A stretch of DNA of 64,000 nt from Seriola aureovittata (Eukaryota > Chordata > Actinopteri > Carangiformes > Carangidae). The notes below the pieces were generated by a model. The model was given only the letters and a program-made list of their open reading frames with translations. It was not told the DNA's origin and made no database searches. Position 1 is the stretch's first letter. Each line of letters opens with the position of its first letter. The position numbers were made by a program, and so were the translations under genes. Positions 29,901 to 44,600 of this stretch are shown piece after piece. The stretch lies in NCBI RefSeq assembly GCF_021018895.1, contig NC_079367.1, forward strand, positions 457,108 through 521,107, given 5' to 3'.

Positions 29901-32900
29901 ATTTTCAGCCCCAGCCTTCTGAGTCGCTCCCTTCTGAAGGGAACGCCATGGGCGGTCTCTCATAGCTGCCGGGAGACCGGTTAAATTCTGTGTTTTATTA
30001 ATTTCCAAAAAATTTTCTCAAAAGTCCACATATTTGGTATCTACGGAATCGTCACGTCACGCTGAGAGTAAACATATGTCAGCCCCAGCTTCTGTGTCGC
30101 TCCCTCCGAAGGGTCATCTTCATATGCTGAGGTGCCACACCATTAAGACTAGTGTGAATGACAACACGGAAAAAAAAAAAGTTTTGTCCAAAGTCCACAA
30201 GTTTGGTATATTACGGACTCGGCTCGTCACGCTGAGTAACATTATGTCAGCCCCAGCCTTCTGAGTCGCTCCCTTCCGATGCGTCATCTTATATGCTGAG
30301 GTGCCACACCATTAAGACTAGTGTGAATGTCACAACGGAAAAGTTTGTCCAAAGTCCACATGTTTGGTTTGTTACGGGACTCGGCTCGTCACGCTGAGTA
30401 ACATATGTCAGCCCCAGCCTTCTGAGTCGCTCCCTTCCGAAGGTCATCCTCTCATATGCTGAGGTGCCACCAACATTAAACTAGTGTGATGTCACAACGG
30501 AAAAGTTTGTCCAAAGTCCACAAGTTTGGTGTCTACGGACTCGCTCGTCACGCTGAGTAACATATGTCAGCCCCAGCCTTCTGAGTCGCTCCCTTCCGAA
30601 GGTCATCTCTCATATGCTGAGGTGCCACACCATTAAGACTAGTGTGAATGTCACAACGGAAAAGTTTGTCCAAGTCCACAAGTTTGGTGTCTACGGACTC
30701 GGCTCGTCACGCTGAGTAACATATGTCAGCCCCAGCCTTCTGAGTCGCTCCCTCCGAAGGGCCGCCATGGGCGGTCTCTCATACGCTGCCGGGAGACACG
30801 GTTAAATTCTGTGTTTTAATAATTTCCAAAATATTTTCTTCTCAAAAGCCACAATGTTGTATCTACGGAATCGTCACGTCACGCTGAGTAACATATGTCA
30901 GCCCCAGGCTTCTAAGTCGCTCCCTTCGGAAGGGATGCCTCGTTAAACGTCTCCGAGGTCCGCTTGCTGGGACGAAAAATTTTGTCAAAAGTCCAAAAAT
31001 TGGTATCTAACGGCTCGCTCGTCACGCTGAGTAACATATGTCAGCCCCAGCCCTCTGAGTCGCTCCCTTCCGAAGGGTCATCTCTCATATGCTGAGGTGC
31101 CACACCATTAAGACTAGTGTGAATGTCACAACGGAAAAGTTTGTCCAAAGTCCACAAGTTTGGTGTCTACGGACTCGGCTCGTCACGCTGAGTAACATAT
31201 GTCAGCCCCAGCCTTCTGAGTCGCTCCCTTCCGAAGGCATCTCTCATATGCTGAGGTGCCACACCATTAAGACTAGTGTGAATGTCACAACGGAAAAGTT
31301 TGTCCAAAGTCCACAAGTTTGGTGTCTACGGACTCGGCTCGTCACGCTGAGTAACATATGTCAGCCCCAGCCTTCTGAGTCGCTCCCTTCCGAAGGGCCG
31401 CCATGGGCGTCTCTCATACGCTGCGGGAGACACGGTTAAATTCTGTGTTTTAATAATTTCCAAAAAATATTCTCAAAAGTCCACATATTTGGTATCTACG
31501 GAATCGTCACGTCACGCTGAGTAACATATGTCAGCCCCAGGCTTCTAAGTCGCTCCTTTCGGAAGGGATGCCTCGTTAAACGTCTCCGAGGTACGCTTGC
31601 TGGGACGAAAAATTTTGTCAAAAGTCCAAAAATTGGGTATCTACGGCCTCGGCTCGTCACGCTGAGTAACATATGTCAGCCCCAGCCTTCTGAGTCGCTG
31701 CCTTCCGAAGGGCCGCCATGGGTCATCTCTCATATGCTGAGGTGCCACACCATTAAGACTAGTGTGAATGTCACAACGGAAAAGTTTGTCCAAAGTCCAC
31801 AAGTTTGGTGTCTACGGACTCGGCTCGTCACGCTGAGTAACATATGTTCAGCCCCAGCTTCTGAGTCGCTCCCTTCCGAAGGGTCATCTCTCATATGCTG
31901 AGGTGCCACACCATTAAGACTAGTGTGAATGTCACAACGGAAAAGTTTGTCCAAAGTCCACAAGTTTGGTGTCTACGGACTCGGCTCGTCACGCTGAGTA
32001 ACATATGTCAGCCCCAGCCTTCTGAGTCGCTCCCTTCGAAGGGCCGCCTTGGGCGGTCTCTCATACGCTGCCGGGAGACACGGTTAAATTCTGTGTTTTA
32101 ATAATTTCCAAAATATTTTCTCAAAAGCCCACAAATGTGGTATCTACGGAATCGTCACGTCACGCTGAGTAAAATATGTCAGCCCCAGGCTTCTAAGTCG
32201 CTCCCTTCGGAAGGGATGCCTCGTTAAACGTCTCCGAGGCCCGCTTGCTGGGACGAAAAATTTTGTCAAAAGTCCACAAATTGGGTATCTACGGACTCGG
32301 CTCGTCACGCTGAGTAACATATGTCAGCCCCAGCCTTCTGAGTCGCTCCCTTCCGAAGGGTCATCTCTCATATGCTGAGGTGCCACACCATTAAGACTAG
32401 TGTGAATGTCACAACGGAAAAGTTTGTCCAAAGTCCACAAGTTTGGTGTCTACGGACTCGGCTCGTCACGCTGAGTAACATATGTCAGCCCCAGCCTTCT
32501 GAGTCGCTCCTTCCGAAGGGTCATCTCTCATATGCTGAGGTGCCACACCATTAAGACTAGTGTGAATGTCACAACGGAAAAGTTTGTCCAAAGTCCACAA
32601 GTTTGGTGTCTACGGACTCGGCTCGTCACGCTGAGTAACATATGTCAGCCCCAGCTTTCTGAGTCGCTCCCTTCCGAAGGGCCGCCATGGGCGGTCTCTC
32701 ATACGCTGCCGGGAGACACGGTTAAATTCTGTGTTTTAATAATTTCCAAAAAATTTTCTCAAAAGTCCACATATTTGGTATCTACGGAATCGTCACGTCA
32801 CGCTGAGTAACATATGTCAGCCCCAGGCTTCTAAGTCGCTCCTTTCGGAAGGGATGCCTCGTTAAACGTCTCCGAGGCCCGCTTGCTGGGACGAAAAATT

Positions 32901-35900
32901 TTGTCAAAAGTCCAAAAATTGGGTATCTACGGACTCGGCTCGTCACGCTGAGTAACATATGTCAGCCCCAGCCTTCTGAGTCGCTCCCTTCCGAAGGGCC
33001 GCCATGGGTCATCTCTCATATGCTGAGGTGCCACACCATTAAGACTAGTGTGAATGTCACAACGGAAAAGTTTGTCCAAAGTCCACAAGTTTGGTGTCTA
33101 CGGACTCAGCTCGTCACGCTGAGTAAAATATGTCAGCCCCAGCTTTCTGAGTCGCTCCCTTCCGAAGGGCCGCCATGGGCGGTCTCTCATACGCTGCCGG
33201 GAGACACGGTTAAATTCTGTGTTTTAATAATTTCCAAAAAATTTTCTCAAAAGTCCACATATTTGGTATCTACGGAATCGTCACGTCACGCTGAGTAACA
33301 TATGTCAGCCCCAGGCTTCTAAGTCGCTCCCTTAGGAAGGGATGCCTCGTTAAACGTCTCCGAGGCCCGCTTGCTGGGACGAAAAATTTTGTCAAAAGTC
33401 CACAAATTGGATATCTACGGACTCGGCTCGTCACGCTGAGTAACATATGTCAGCTCCAGCCTTCTGAGTCGCTCCCTTCCGAAGGGTCATCTCTCATATG
33501 CTGAGGTGCCACACCATTAAGACTAGTGTGAATGTCACAACGGAAAAGTTTGTCCAAAGTCCACAAGTTTGGTGTCTACGGACTCGGCTCGTCACGCTGA
33601 GTAACATATGTCAGCCCCAGCCTTCTGAGTCGCTCCCTTCCGAAGGGTCATCTCTCATATGCTGAGGTGCCACACCATTAAGACTAGTGTGAATGTCACA
33701 ACGGAAAAGTTTGTCCAAAGTCCACAAGTTTGGTGTCTACGGACTCGGCTCGTCACGCTGAGTAACATATGTCAGCCCCAGCCTTCTGAGTCGCTCCCTT
33801 CTGAAGGGACGCCATGGGCGGTCTCTCATAGCTGCCGGGAGACACGGTTAAATTCTGTGTTTTAATAATTTCCAAAAAATTTTCTCAAAAGTCCACATAT
33901 TTGGTATCTACGGAATCGTCACGTCACGCTGAGTAACATATGTCAGCCCCAGCCTTCTGAGTCGCTCCCTTCCGAAGGGTCATCTCTCATATGCTGAGGT
34001 GCCACACCATTAAGACTAGTGTGAATGACACAACGGAAAAGTTTGTCCAAAGTCCACAAGTTTGGTATCTACGGACTCGGCTCGTCACGCTGAGTAACAT
34101 ATGTCAGCCCCAGCCTTCTGAGTCGCTCCCTTCCGATGCGTCATCTCTCATATGCTGAGATGCCACACCTTTAAGACTAGTGTGAATGTCACAACGGAAA
34201 AGTTTGTCCAAAGTCCACAAGTTTGGTGTCTACGGACTCAGCTCGTCACGCTGAGTAAAATATGTCAGCCCCAGCTTTCTGAGTCGCTCCCTTCCGAAGG
34301 GCCGCCATGGGTCATCTCTCATATGCTGAGGTGCCACACCATTAAGACTTGTGTGAATGTCACAACGGAAAAGTTCGTCAAAAGTCCAAAAATTGGGTAT
34401 CTACGGCCTCGGCTCGTCACGCTGAGTAACATATGTCAGCCCCAGCCTTCTGAGTCGCTGCCTTCCGAAGGGCCGCCATGGGTCATCTCTCATATGCTGA
34501 GGTGCCACACCATTAAGACTTGTGTGAATGTCACAACGGAAAAGTTTGTCCAAAGTCCACAAGTTTGGTGTCTACGGACTCGGCTCGTCACGCTGAGTAA
34601 CATATGTCAGCCCCAGCCTTCTGAGTCGCTCCCTTCCGAAGGGTCATCTCTCATATGCTGAGGTGCCACACCATTAAGACTAGTGTGAATGTCACAACGG
34701 AAAAGTTTGTCCAAAGTCCACAAGTTTGGTGTCTACGGACTCGGCTCGTCACGCTGAGTAACATATGTCAGCCCCAGCCTTCTGAGTCGCTCCCTTCCGA
34801 AGGGTCATCTCTCATATGCTGAGGTGCCACACCATTAAGACTAGTGTGAATGTCACAACGAAAAGTTTGTCCAAAGTCCACAAGTTTGGTGTCTACGGAC
34901 TCGGCTCGTCACGCTGAGTAACATATGTCAGCCCCAGCCTTCTGAGTCGCTCCCTTCCGAAGGGTCATCTCTCATATGCTGAGGTGCCACACCATTAAGA
35001 CTAGTGTGAATGTCACAACGGAAAAGTTTGTCCAAAGTCCACAAGTTTGGTGTCTACGGACTCGGCTCGTCACGCTGAGTAACATATGTCAGCCCCAGCC
35101 TTCTGAGTCGCTCCCTTCCGAAGGGCCGCCATGGGCGGTCTCTCATACGCTGCCGGGAGACACGGTTAAATTCTGTGTTTTAATAATTTCCAAAATATTT
35201 TCTCAAAAGCCCACAAATGTGGTATCTACGGAATCGTCACGTCACGCTGAGTAACATATGTCAGCCCCAGGCTTCTAAGTCGCTCCCTTCGGAAGGGATG
35301 CCTCGTTAAACGTCTCCGAGGTCCGCTTGCTGGGACGAAAAATTTTGTCAAAAGTCCACAAATTGGGTATCTACGGACTCGGCTCGTCACGCTGAGTAAC
35401 ATATGTCAGCCCCAGCCCTCTGAGTCGCTCCCTTCCGAAGGGTCATCTCTCATATGCTGAGGTGCCACACCATTAAGACTAGTGTGAATGTCACAACGGA
35501 AAAGTTTGTCCAAAGTCCACAGTTTGGTGTCTACGGACTCGGCTCTTCACGCTGAGTAACATATGTCAGCCCCAGCTTCTGAGTCGCTCCCTTCCGAAGG
35601 GTCATCTTCATATGCTGAGGTGCCACACATTAAGACTAGTGTGAATGTCACAACAGAAAAGTTTGTCCAAAGTCCACAAGGTTGCTGTCTACGGACTCAG
35701 ATCGTCACGCTGAGTAACATATGTCAGCCCCAGCCTTCTGAGTCGCTCCCTTCCGAAGGGCCGCCATGGGCGGTCTCTCATACGCTGCCGGGAGACACGG
35801 TTAAATTCTGTGTTTTAATAATTTCCAAAAAATATTCTCAAAAGTCCACATATTTGGTATCTACGGAATCGTCACGTCACGCTGAGTAACATATGTCAGC

Positions 35901-38900
35901 CCCAGGCTTCTAAGTAACTCCTTTCGGAAGGGATGCCTCGTTAAACGTCTCCGAGGTACGCTTGCTGGGACGAAAAATTTTGTCAAAAGTCCAAAAATTG
36001 GGTATCTACGGCCTCGGCTCGTCACGCTGAGTAACATATGTCAGCCCCAGCCTTCTGAGTCGCTGCCTTCCGAAGGGCCGCCATGGGTCATCTCTCATAT
36101 GCTGAGGTGCCACACCATTAAGACTAGTGTGAATGTCACAACGGAAAAGTTTGTCCAAAGTCCACAAGTTTGGTGTCTACGGACTCGGCTCGTCACGCTG
36201 AGTAACATATGTCAGCCCCAGCCTTCTGAGTCGCTCCGTTCCGAAGGGCCGCCATGGGCGGTCTCTTATACGCTGCCGGGAGACACGGTTAAATTCTGTG
36301 TTTTAATAATTTCCAAAAAATTTTCTCAAAAGTCACATATTTGGTATCTACGGAATTGTCACGTCACGCTGAGTACATATGTCAGCCCCAGGCTTCTAAG
36401 TCCCTCCCTTCTGAAGGGATGCCTCGTTAAACGTCTCCGAGGCCGCTTGCTGGGACGAAAAATTTTGTCAAAAGTCCACAAATTGGGTATCTACGGACTC
36501 GGCTCATCACGCTGAGTAACATATGTCAGCCCCAGCCTTCTGAGTCGCTCCCTTCGAAGGGTCATCTCTCATATGCTGAGGTGCCACACCATTAAGACTA
36601 GTGTGAATGTCACAACAGAAAAGTTTGTCCAAAGTCCACAAGTTTGCTGTCTACGGACTCAGATCGTCACGCTGAGTAACATATGTCAGCCCCAGCCTTC
36701 TGAGTCGCTCCCTTCCGAAGGGTCATCTCTCATATGCTGAGGTGCCACACCATTAAGACTAGTGTGAATGTCACAAAGTAAAAGTTTGTCCAAAGTCCAC
36801 ATATTTGGTATCTACGGACTCGGCTCGTCACGCTGAGTAACATATGTCAGCCCCAGGCTTCTGAGTCGTTCCCTTCCGAAGGGCCGCCATGGGCGGTCTC
36901 TCATACGCTGCCGGGAGACACGGTTAAATTCTGTGTTTTAATAATTTCCAAAAAATTTTCTCAAAAGCCCACAAATTTGGTATCTACGGAATCGTCACGT
37001 GACGTTGAGTAACATATGTCAGCCCCAGGCTTCTAAGTCGCTCCCTTCGGAAGGGATGCCTCGTTAAACGTCTCCGAGGCCCGCTTGCTGGGACGAAAAA
37101 TTTTGTCAAAAGTCCACAAATTGGGTATCTACGGACTCGGCTCGTCACGCTGAATAACATATGTCAGCCCCAGCCTTCTGAGTCGCTCCCTTCCGAAGGG
37201 TCATCTCTCATATGCTGAGGTGCCACACCATTAAGACTAGTGTGAATGTCACAACGGAAAGGTTTGTCCAAAGTCCACAAGTTTGGTGTCTACGGACTCG
37301 GCTCGTCACGCTGAGTAACATATGTCAGCCCCAGCCTTCTGAGTCGCTCCCTTCCGAAGGGCCGCCATGGGCGGTCTCTCATACGCTGCCGGGAGACACG
37401 GTTAAATTCTGTGTTTTAATAATTACCAAAACATTTTCTCAAAAGTCCACATATTTGGTATCTACGGAATCGTCACGTCACGCTGAGTAACATATGTCAG
37501 CCCCAGGCTTCTAAGTCCCTCCCTTCTGAAGGGATGCCTCGTTAAACGTCTCCGAGGCCCGCTTGCTGGGACGAAAAATTTTGTCAAAAGTCCACAAATT
37601 GGGTATCTACGGACTCGGCTCGTCACGCTGAGTAACATATGTCAGCCCCAGCCTTCTGAGTCGCTCCCTTCCTAAGGGTCATCTCTCATATGCTGAGGTG
37701 CCACACCATTAAGACTAGTGTGAATGTCACAACGGAAAAGTTTGTCCAAAGTCCACAAGTTTGGTGTCTACGGAATCGGCTCGTCACGCTGAGTAACATA
37801 TGTCAGCCCCAGGCTTCTGAGTCGCTCCGTTCCGAAGGGCCGCCATGGGCGGTCTCTCATACGCTGCCGGGAGACACGGTTAAATTCTGTGTTTTAATAA
37901 TTTCCAAAAAATTTTCTCAAAAGTCCACATATTTGGTATCTACGGAATCTTCACGTCACGCTGAGTAACATAAGTCAGCCCCAGGCTTCTAAGTCGCTCC
38001 CTTCGGAAGGGATGCCTCGTTAAACGTCTCCGAGGCCCGCTTGCTGGGACGAAAAATTTCGTCAAAAGTCCACAAATTGGGTATCTACGGACTCGGCTCG
38101 TCACGCTGAGTAACATATGTCAGCCCCAGCCTTCTGAGTCGCTCCCTTCCTAAGGGTCATCTCTCATATGCTGAGGTGCCACACCATTAAGACTAGTGTG
38201 AATGTCACAACGGAAAAGTTTGTCCAAAGTCCACAAGTTTGGTGTCTACGGACTCGGCTCGTCACGCTGAGTAACATATGTCAGCCCCAGCCTTCTGAGT
38301 CGCTCCCTTCCTAAGGGTCATCTCTCATATGCTGAGGTGCCACACCATTATGACTAGTGTGAATGTCACAACGGAAAAGTTTGTCCAAAGTCCACAAGTT
38401 TGGTGTCAACGGACTCGGCTCGTCACGCTGAGTAACATATGTCAGCCCCAGCCTTCTGAGTCGCTCCCTTCCGAAGGGTCATCTCTCATATGCTGAGGTG
38501 CCACACCATTAAGACTAGTGTGAATGTCACAACGGAAAAGTTTGTCCAAAGTCCACAAGTTTGGTGTCTACGGACTCGGCTCGTCACGCTGAGTAACATA
38601 TGTCAGCCCCAGCCTTCTGAGTCGCTCCCTTCCGAAGGGCCGCCATGGGCGGTCTCTCATACGCTGCGGGAGACACGGTTAAATTCTGTGTTTTAATAAT
38701 TTCCAAAAAATTTTCTCAAAAGTCCACATATTTGGTATCTACGGAATCGTCACGTCACGCTGAGTAACATATGTCAGCCCCAGGCTTCTAAGTCGCTCCC
38801 TTCGGAAGGGATGCCTCGTTAAACGTCTCCGAGGTACGCTTGCTGGGAGGGAAAATTTTGTCAAAAGTCCACAAATTGGGTATCTACGGCCTCGGCTCGT

Positions 38901-41601
38901 CACGCTGAGTAACATATGTCAGCCCCAGCCTTCTGAGTCGCTGCCTTCCGAAGGGCCGCCATGGGTCATCTCTCATATGCTGAGGTGCCACACCATTAAG
39001 ACTAGTGTGAATGTCACAACGGAAAAGTTTGTCCAAAGTCCACAAGTTTGGTGTCTACGGACTCGGCTCGTCACGCTGAGTAACATATGTCAGCCCCAGC
39101 CTTCTGAGTCGCTCCGTTCCGAAGGGCCGCCATGGGCGGTCTCTCATACGCTGCCGGGAGACACGGTTAAATTCTGTGTTTTAATAATTTCCAAAAAAGT
39201 TTCTCAAAAGTCCACATATTTGGTATCTACGGAATCGTCACGTCACGCTGAGTAACATATGTCAGCCCCAGGCTTCTAAGTAACTCCTTTCGGAAGGGAT
39301 GCCTCGTTAAACGCCTCCGAGGTACGCTTGCTGGGACGAAAAATTTTGTTGAAAGTCCAAAAATTGGGTATCTACGGCCTCGGCTCGTCACGCTGAGTAA
39401 CATATGTCAGCCCCAGCCTTCTGAGTCGCTGCCTTCCGAAGGGCCGCCATGGGTCATCTCTCATATGCTGAGGTGCCACACCATTAAGACTAGTGTGAAT
39501 GTCACAACGGAAAAGTGTGTCCAAAGTCCACAAGTTTGGTTTCTACGGACTCGGCTCGTCACGCTGAGTAACATATGTCAGCCCCAGCCTTCTGAGTCGC
39601 TCCGTTCCGAAGGGCCGCCATGGGCGGTCTCTCATACGCTGCCGGGAGACACGGTTAAATTCTGTGTTTTAAAAATTTCCAAAAAATTTTCTCAAAAGTC
39701 CACATATTTGGTATCTACGGAATCGTCACGTCACGCTGAGTAACATATGTCAGCCCCAGATTTCTAAGTAACTCCTTTCGGAAGGGATGCCTCGTTAAAC
39801 GTCTCCGAGGCCCGCTTGCTGGGACGAAAAATTTTGTCAAAAGTCCACAAATTGGTTATCTCCGGACTCGGCTCGTCACGCTGAGTAACATATGTCAGCC
39901 CCAGCCTTCTGAGTCGCTCCGTTCCGAAGGGCCGCCATGGGCGGTCTCTCATACACTGCCGGGAGACACGGTTAAATTCTGTTTTTAATAATTTCCAAAA
40001 AATTTTCTCAAAAGTCCACATATTTGGTATCTACGGAATTGTCACGTCACGCTGAGTAACATATGTCAGCCCCAGGCTTCTAAATCGCTCCCTTCGGAAG
40101 GGATGCCTTGTTAAACGTCTCCGAGGCCCGCTTGCTGGGACGAAAAATTTTGTCAAAAGTCCACAAATTGGGTATCTACGGACTCGGCTTGTCACGCTGA
40201 GTAACATATGTCAGCCCCAGCCTTCTGAGTCGCTCCCTTCCGAAGGGTCATCTCTCATATGCTGAGGTGCCACACCATTAAGACTAGTGTGAATGTCACA
40301 ACAGAAAAGTTTGTCCAAAGTCCACAAGTTTGCTGTCTACGGACTCAGATCGTCACGCTGAGTAACATATGTCAGCCCCAGCCTTCTGAGTTGCTCCCTT
40401 CCGAAGGGTCATCTCTCATATGCTGAGATGCCACACCATTAAGACTAGTGTGAATGTCACAACGGAAAAGTTTGTCCAAAGTCCACAAGTTTGGTGTCTA
40501 CGGACTCAGCTCGTCACGCTGAGTAAAATATGTCAGCCCCAGCTTTCTGAGTCGCTCCCTTCCGAAGGGCCGCCATGGGTCATCTCTCATATGCTGAGGT
40601 GCCACACCATTAAGACTAGTGTGAATGTCACAACGGAAAAGTTTGTCCAAAGTCCACAAGTTTGTTGTCTACGGACTCGGCTCGTCACGCTGAGTAACAT
40701 ATGTCAGCCCCAGCCTTCTGAGTCGCTCCCTTCCGAACGGCCGCCATGGGCGGTCTCTCATACGCTGCCGGGAGACACGGTTAAATTCTGTGTTTTAATA
40801 ATTTCCAAAAAAATTTCTCAAAAGTCCGCATATTTGGTATCTACGGAATCGTCACGTCACGCTGAGTAACATATGTCAGCCCCAGGCTTCTAAGTCCCTC
40901 CCTTCGGAAGGGATGCCTCGTTAAACGTCTCAGAGGCCCGCTTGCTGGGACGTAAAATTTTGTCAAAAGTCCAAAAATTGGGTATCTACGGACTCGGCTC
41001 GTCACGCTGAGTAACATATGTCAGCCCCAGCCTTCTGAGTCGCTCCCTTCCGAAGGGTCATCTCTCATATGCTGAGATGCCACACCATTACGACTAGTGT
41101 GAATGTCACAACGGAAAAGTTTGTCCAAAGTCCACAAGTTTGGTGTCTACGGACTCGGCTCGTCACGCTGAGTAAAATATGTCAGCCCCAGCCTTCTGAG
41201 TCGCTCCCTTCCGAAGGGCCGCCATGGGTCATCTCTCATATGCTGAGGTGCCACACCATTAAGACTAGTGTGAATGTCACAACGGAAAAGTTTGTCCAAA
41301 GTCCACAAGTTTGGTGTCTACGGACTCGGCTCGTCACGCTGAGTAACATATGTCAGCCCCAGCCTTCTGAGTCGCTCCGTTCCGAAGGGCCGCCATGGGC
41401 AGTCTCTCATACGTTGCCGGGAGACACGGTTAAATTCTGTGTTTTAATAATTTCCAAAAAATTTTCTCAAAAGTCCACATATTTGTTATCTACGGAATCG
41501 TCACGTCACGCTGAGTAACATATGTCAGCCCCAGCCTTCTGAGTCGCTCCCTTCCGAAGGGCCGCCATGGGTCATCTCTCATATGCTGAGGTGCCACACC
41601 G
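26918..41601 (+). repeat. Higher-order satellite array, left part
   Basis: Tandem monomers share a core (TCTACGGACTCGGCTCG ... GAGTAACATATGTCAGCC ... CTCCCTTCCGAAGGG) with alternating tails. The dominant higher-order unit is 478 bp, often joined by an extra monomer of 171 or 162 bp. No gene is supported; the open frames here follow the repeat. The first ~4 kb (to about 31000) contain many single-base indels relative to the rest, which may be unpolished sequence next to the gap. Confidence 0.93.
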
Positions 41602-44600
41602 TTAAGGCATAAAAGGTTATAAAATCGTCATATTATGGTCAGGCATGAGACGAAATACTATAATTAGCCATAAAAATGCCAAAAAAGATCTTAGTGTAGT
41701 ATCGCAGAAAAATGTCAAAAAAATTGGGGTGTCGTGTGGCGTAGTGGTCTAAGCAGTCGTCCCATGTGCAGAGGCTACAGTCCTGGCTACAGTCCTCGCT
41801 GCAGTTGGCCCTGGTTCGAATCCCGCATCGGACAGCCTAATAAAGGCATAAAAGCCCCAAAAATATATTTTAAAAAAAAATGTCAAAAATACATCACAGT
41901 ATATTATAATGCCAAAAAAGATCTTAGGGTAGTATGGCAGAAAAATGACAAAAAACGTCATAGTATGGCATAGAATGTCAAAAATACATCATGGTATATT
42001 AAGGCATGAAAGTTCATAAAAACGTTATAGTATGGTCAGGCACGATCCGAAATAATATTATGAGGCATAAAAATGTCAAAAAACGTCATAATATATTATG
42101 GCATGAAATGTCAAAAAACGACATAGTACAGTATGGCAGAAAATGTCAAAAATACACCATAGTAAATTAAGGCATAAAAGGTCATGAGATCATCGCAGTA
42201 TGGTCTGGAATGAGACGAAATAATATAATTAGCCATAAAAATGCCAAAATAGATCTTAGTATAGTATGGCAGAAAAATGACAAAAAACGACATAGGTATG
42301 GCATAAAATGTCAAAAATACATCATGGTATATTAAGGCATGAAAGTTCATAAAAATGTTATAGTATGGTCAGGCATGATCCGAAATAATATAATGAGGCA
42401 CAAAAATGTCAAAAAACGACATAATATATTACGGCATTAAATGTCAAAAATACATCATGGTATATTAAGGCATGAAAGTTCATAAAAATGTTATAGTATG
42501 GTCAGGCATGATCCGAAATAATATAATGAGGCATAAAAATGTCAAAAAACGTCATAATATATTATGGCATGAAATGTCAAAAAACGACATAGTATAGTAT
42601 GGCAGAAAAATCACAAAAAACGACATAGGTATGGCTTAAAATGTCAAAAAAACATCATAGTATATTAAGGCATGAAAGTTCATAAAAATGTTATAGTATG
42701 GTCAGGCATGATCCGAAATAATATAATGAGGCATAAAAATGTCAAAAAACGTCATAATATATTATGGCATGAAATGTCAAAAAACGACATAGTATAGTAT
42801 GGCAGAAAAATCACAAAAAACGACATAGGTATGGCTTAAAATGTCAAAAAAACATCATAGTATATTAAGGCATGAAAGTTCATAAAAATGTTATAGTATG
42901 GTCAGGCATGATCCGAAATAATATAATGACGCATAAAAATGTCAAAAAACTTCATAATATATTACGGCATTAAATGTCAAAAATACATCATAGTATATTA
43001 AGGCATAAAAGGTCATAAAATCGTCATAGTATGGTCAGGCATGAGATGAAATAATATAATTAGCCATAAAAATGCCAAAATAGATCTTAGTATAGTATGG
43101 CAGAAAAATGACAAAAATACACCATAGTATATTAAGGCATGAAAGTTCATAAAAATGTTATAGTATGGTCAGGCATGATCCGAAATAATATAATGAGGCA
43201 CAAAAATGTCAAAAAACGTCATAATATATTACGGCATTAAATGTCAAAAATACATCATGGTATATTAAGGCATGAAAGTTCATAAAAATGTTATAGTATG
43301 GTCAGGCATGATCCGAAATAATATAATGACGCATAAAAATGTCAAAAAACTTCATAATATATTACGGCATTAAATGTCAAAAATACATCATAGTATAATA
43401 ATGCATAAAAGGTCATAAAATCGTCATAGTATGGTCAGGCATGAGACAAAATAATATAATTAGCCATTAAAATGCCAAAAAAGATCTTAGGGTAGTATGG
43501 CATAAAAATGTTAAAAAACGTCATAATATATTATGGCATGAAATGTCAAAAAACGACATAGTATAGTATGGCAGAAAATGTCGAAAATACATCATAGTAT
43601 ATTAAGGCTTCAAATTTCTTAAAAACATTATACTATGGTCTGGCATGAGACGAAATAATATAATTAGCCATAAAAATGCCAAAATAGATATTAGTATAGT
43701 ATGGCATAAAATGTCAAAAATACATCATGGTATATTAATGCATAAAAGGTCATAAAATCCTCATAGTATGGTCAGGCATGATCCGAAATAATATAATGAG
43801 GCATAAAAATGTCAAAAAACGTCATAATATATTATGGCATGAAATGTCAAAAAACGACATAGTATAGTATAGCAGAAAATGTCGAAAATACATCATAGTA
43901 TATTAAGGCTTCAAATTTCTTAAAAACATTATACTATGGTCTGGCATGAGACGAAATAATATAATTAGCCATAAAAATGCCAAAATAGATATTAGTATAG
44001 TATTGCAGAAAATGTCAAAAATACACCATAGTATATTAAGGCATGAAAGTTCATAAAAATGTTATAGTATGGTCAGGCATGATCCGAAATAATATAATGA
44101 GGCATAAAAATGTCAAAAAACGTCATAATACATTATGGCATGAGATGTCAAAAAACGACATAGTATAGTATGGCAGAAAAATCACAAAAAACGACATAGG
44201 TATGGCTTAAAATGTCAAAAAAACATCATAGTATATTAAGGCATGAAAGTTCATAAAAATGTTATAGTATGGTCAGGCATGATCCGAAATAATATAATGA
44301 CGCATAAAAATGTCAAAAAACTTCATAATATATTACGGCATTAAATGTCAAAAATACATCATAGTATATTAAGGCATAAAAGGTCATAAAATCGTCATAG
44401 TATGGTCAGGCATGAGATGAAATAATATAATTAGCCATAAAAATGCCAAAATAGATCTTAGTATAGTATGGCAGAAAAATGACAAAAATACACCATAGTA
44501 TATTAAGGCATGAAAGTTCATAAAAATGTTATAGTATGGTCAGGCATGATCCGAAATAATATAATGAGGCACAAAAATGTCAAAAAACGTCATAATATAT

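Noticed and set aside
41731..41830. Functional tRNA gene
   Set aside because: A and B boxes are present, but the spacing between them is enlarged by a tandem duplication, no acceptor stem is clear, and a SINE-type tail follows.
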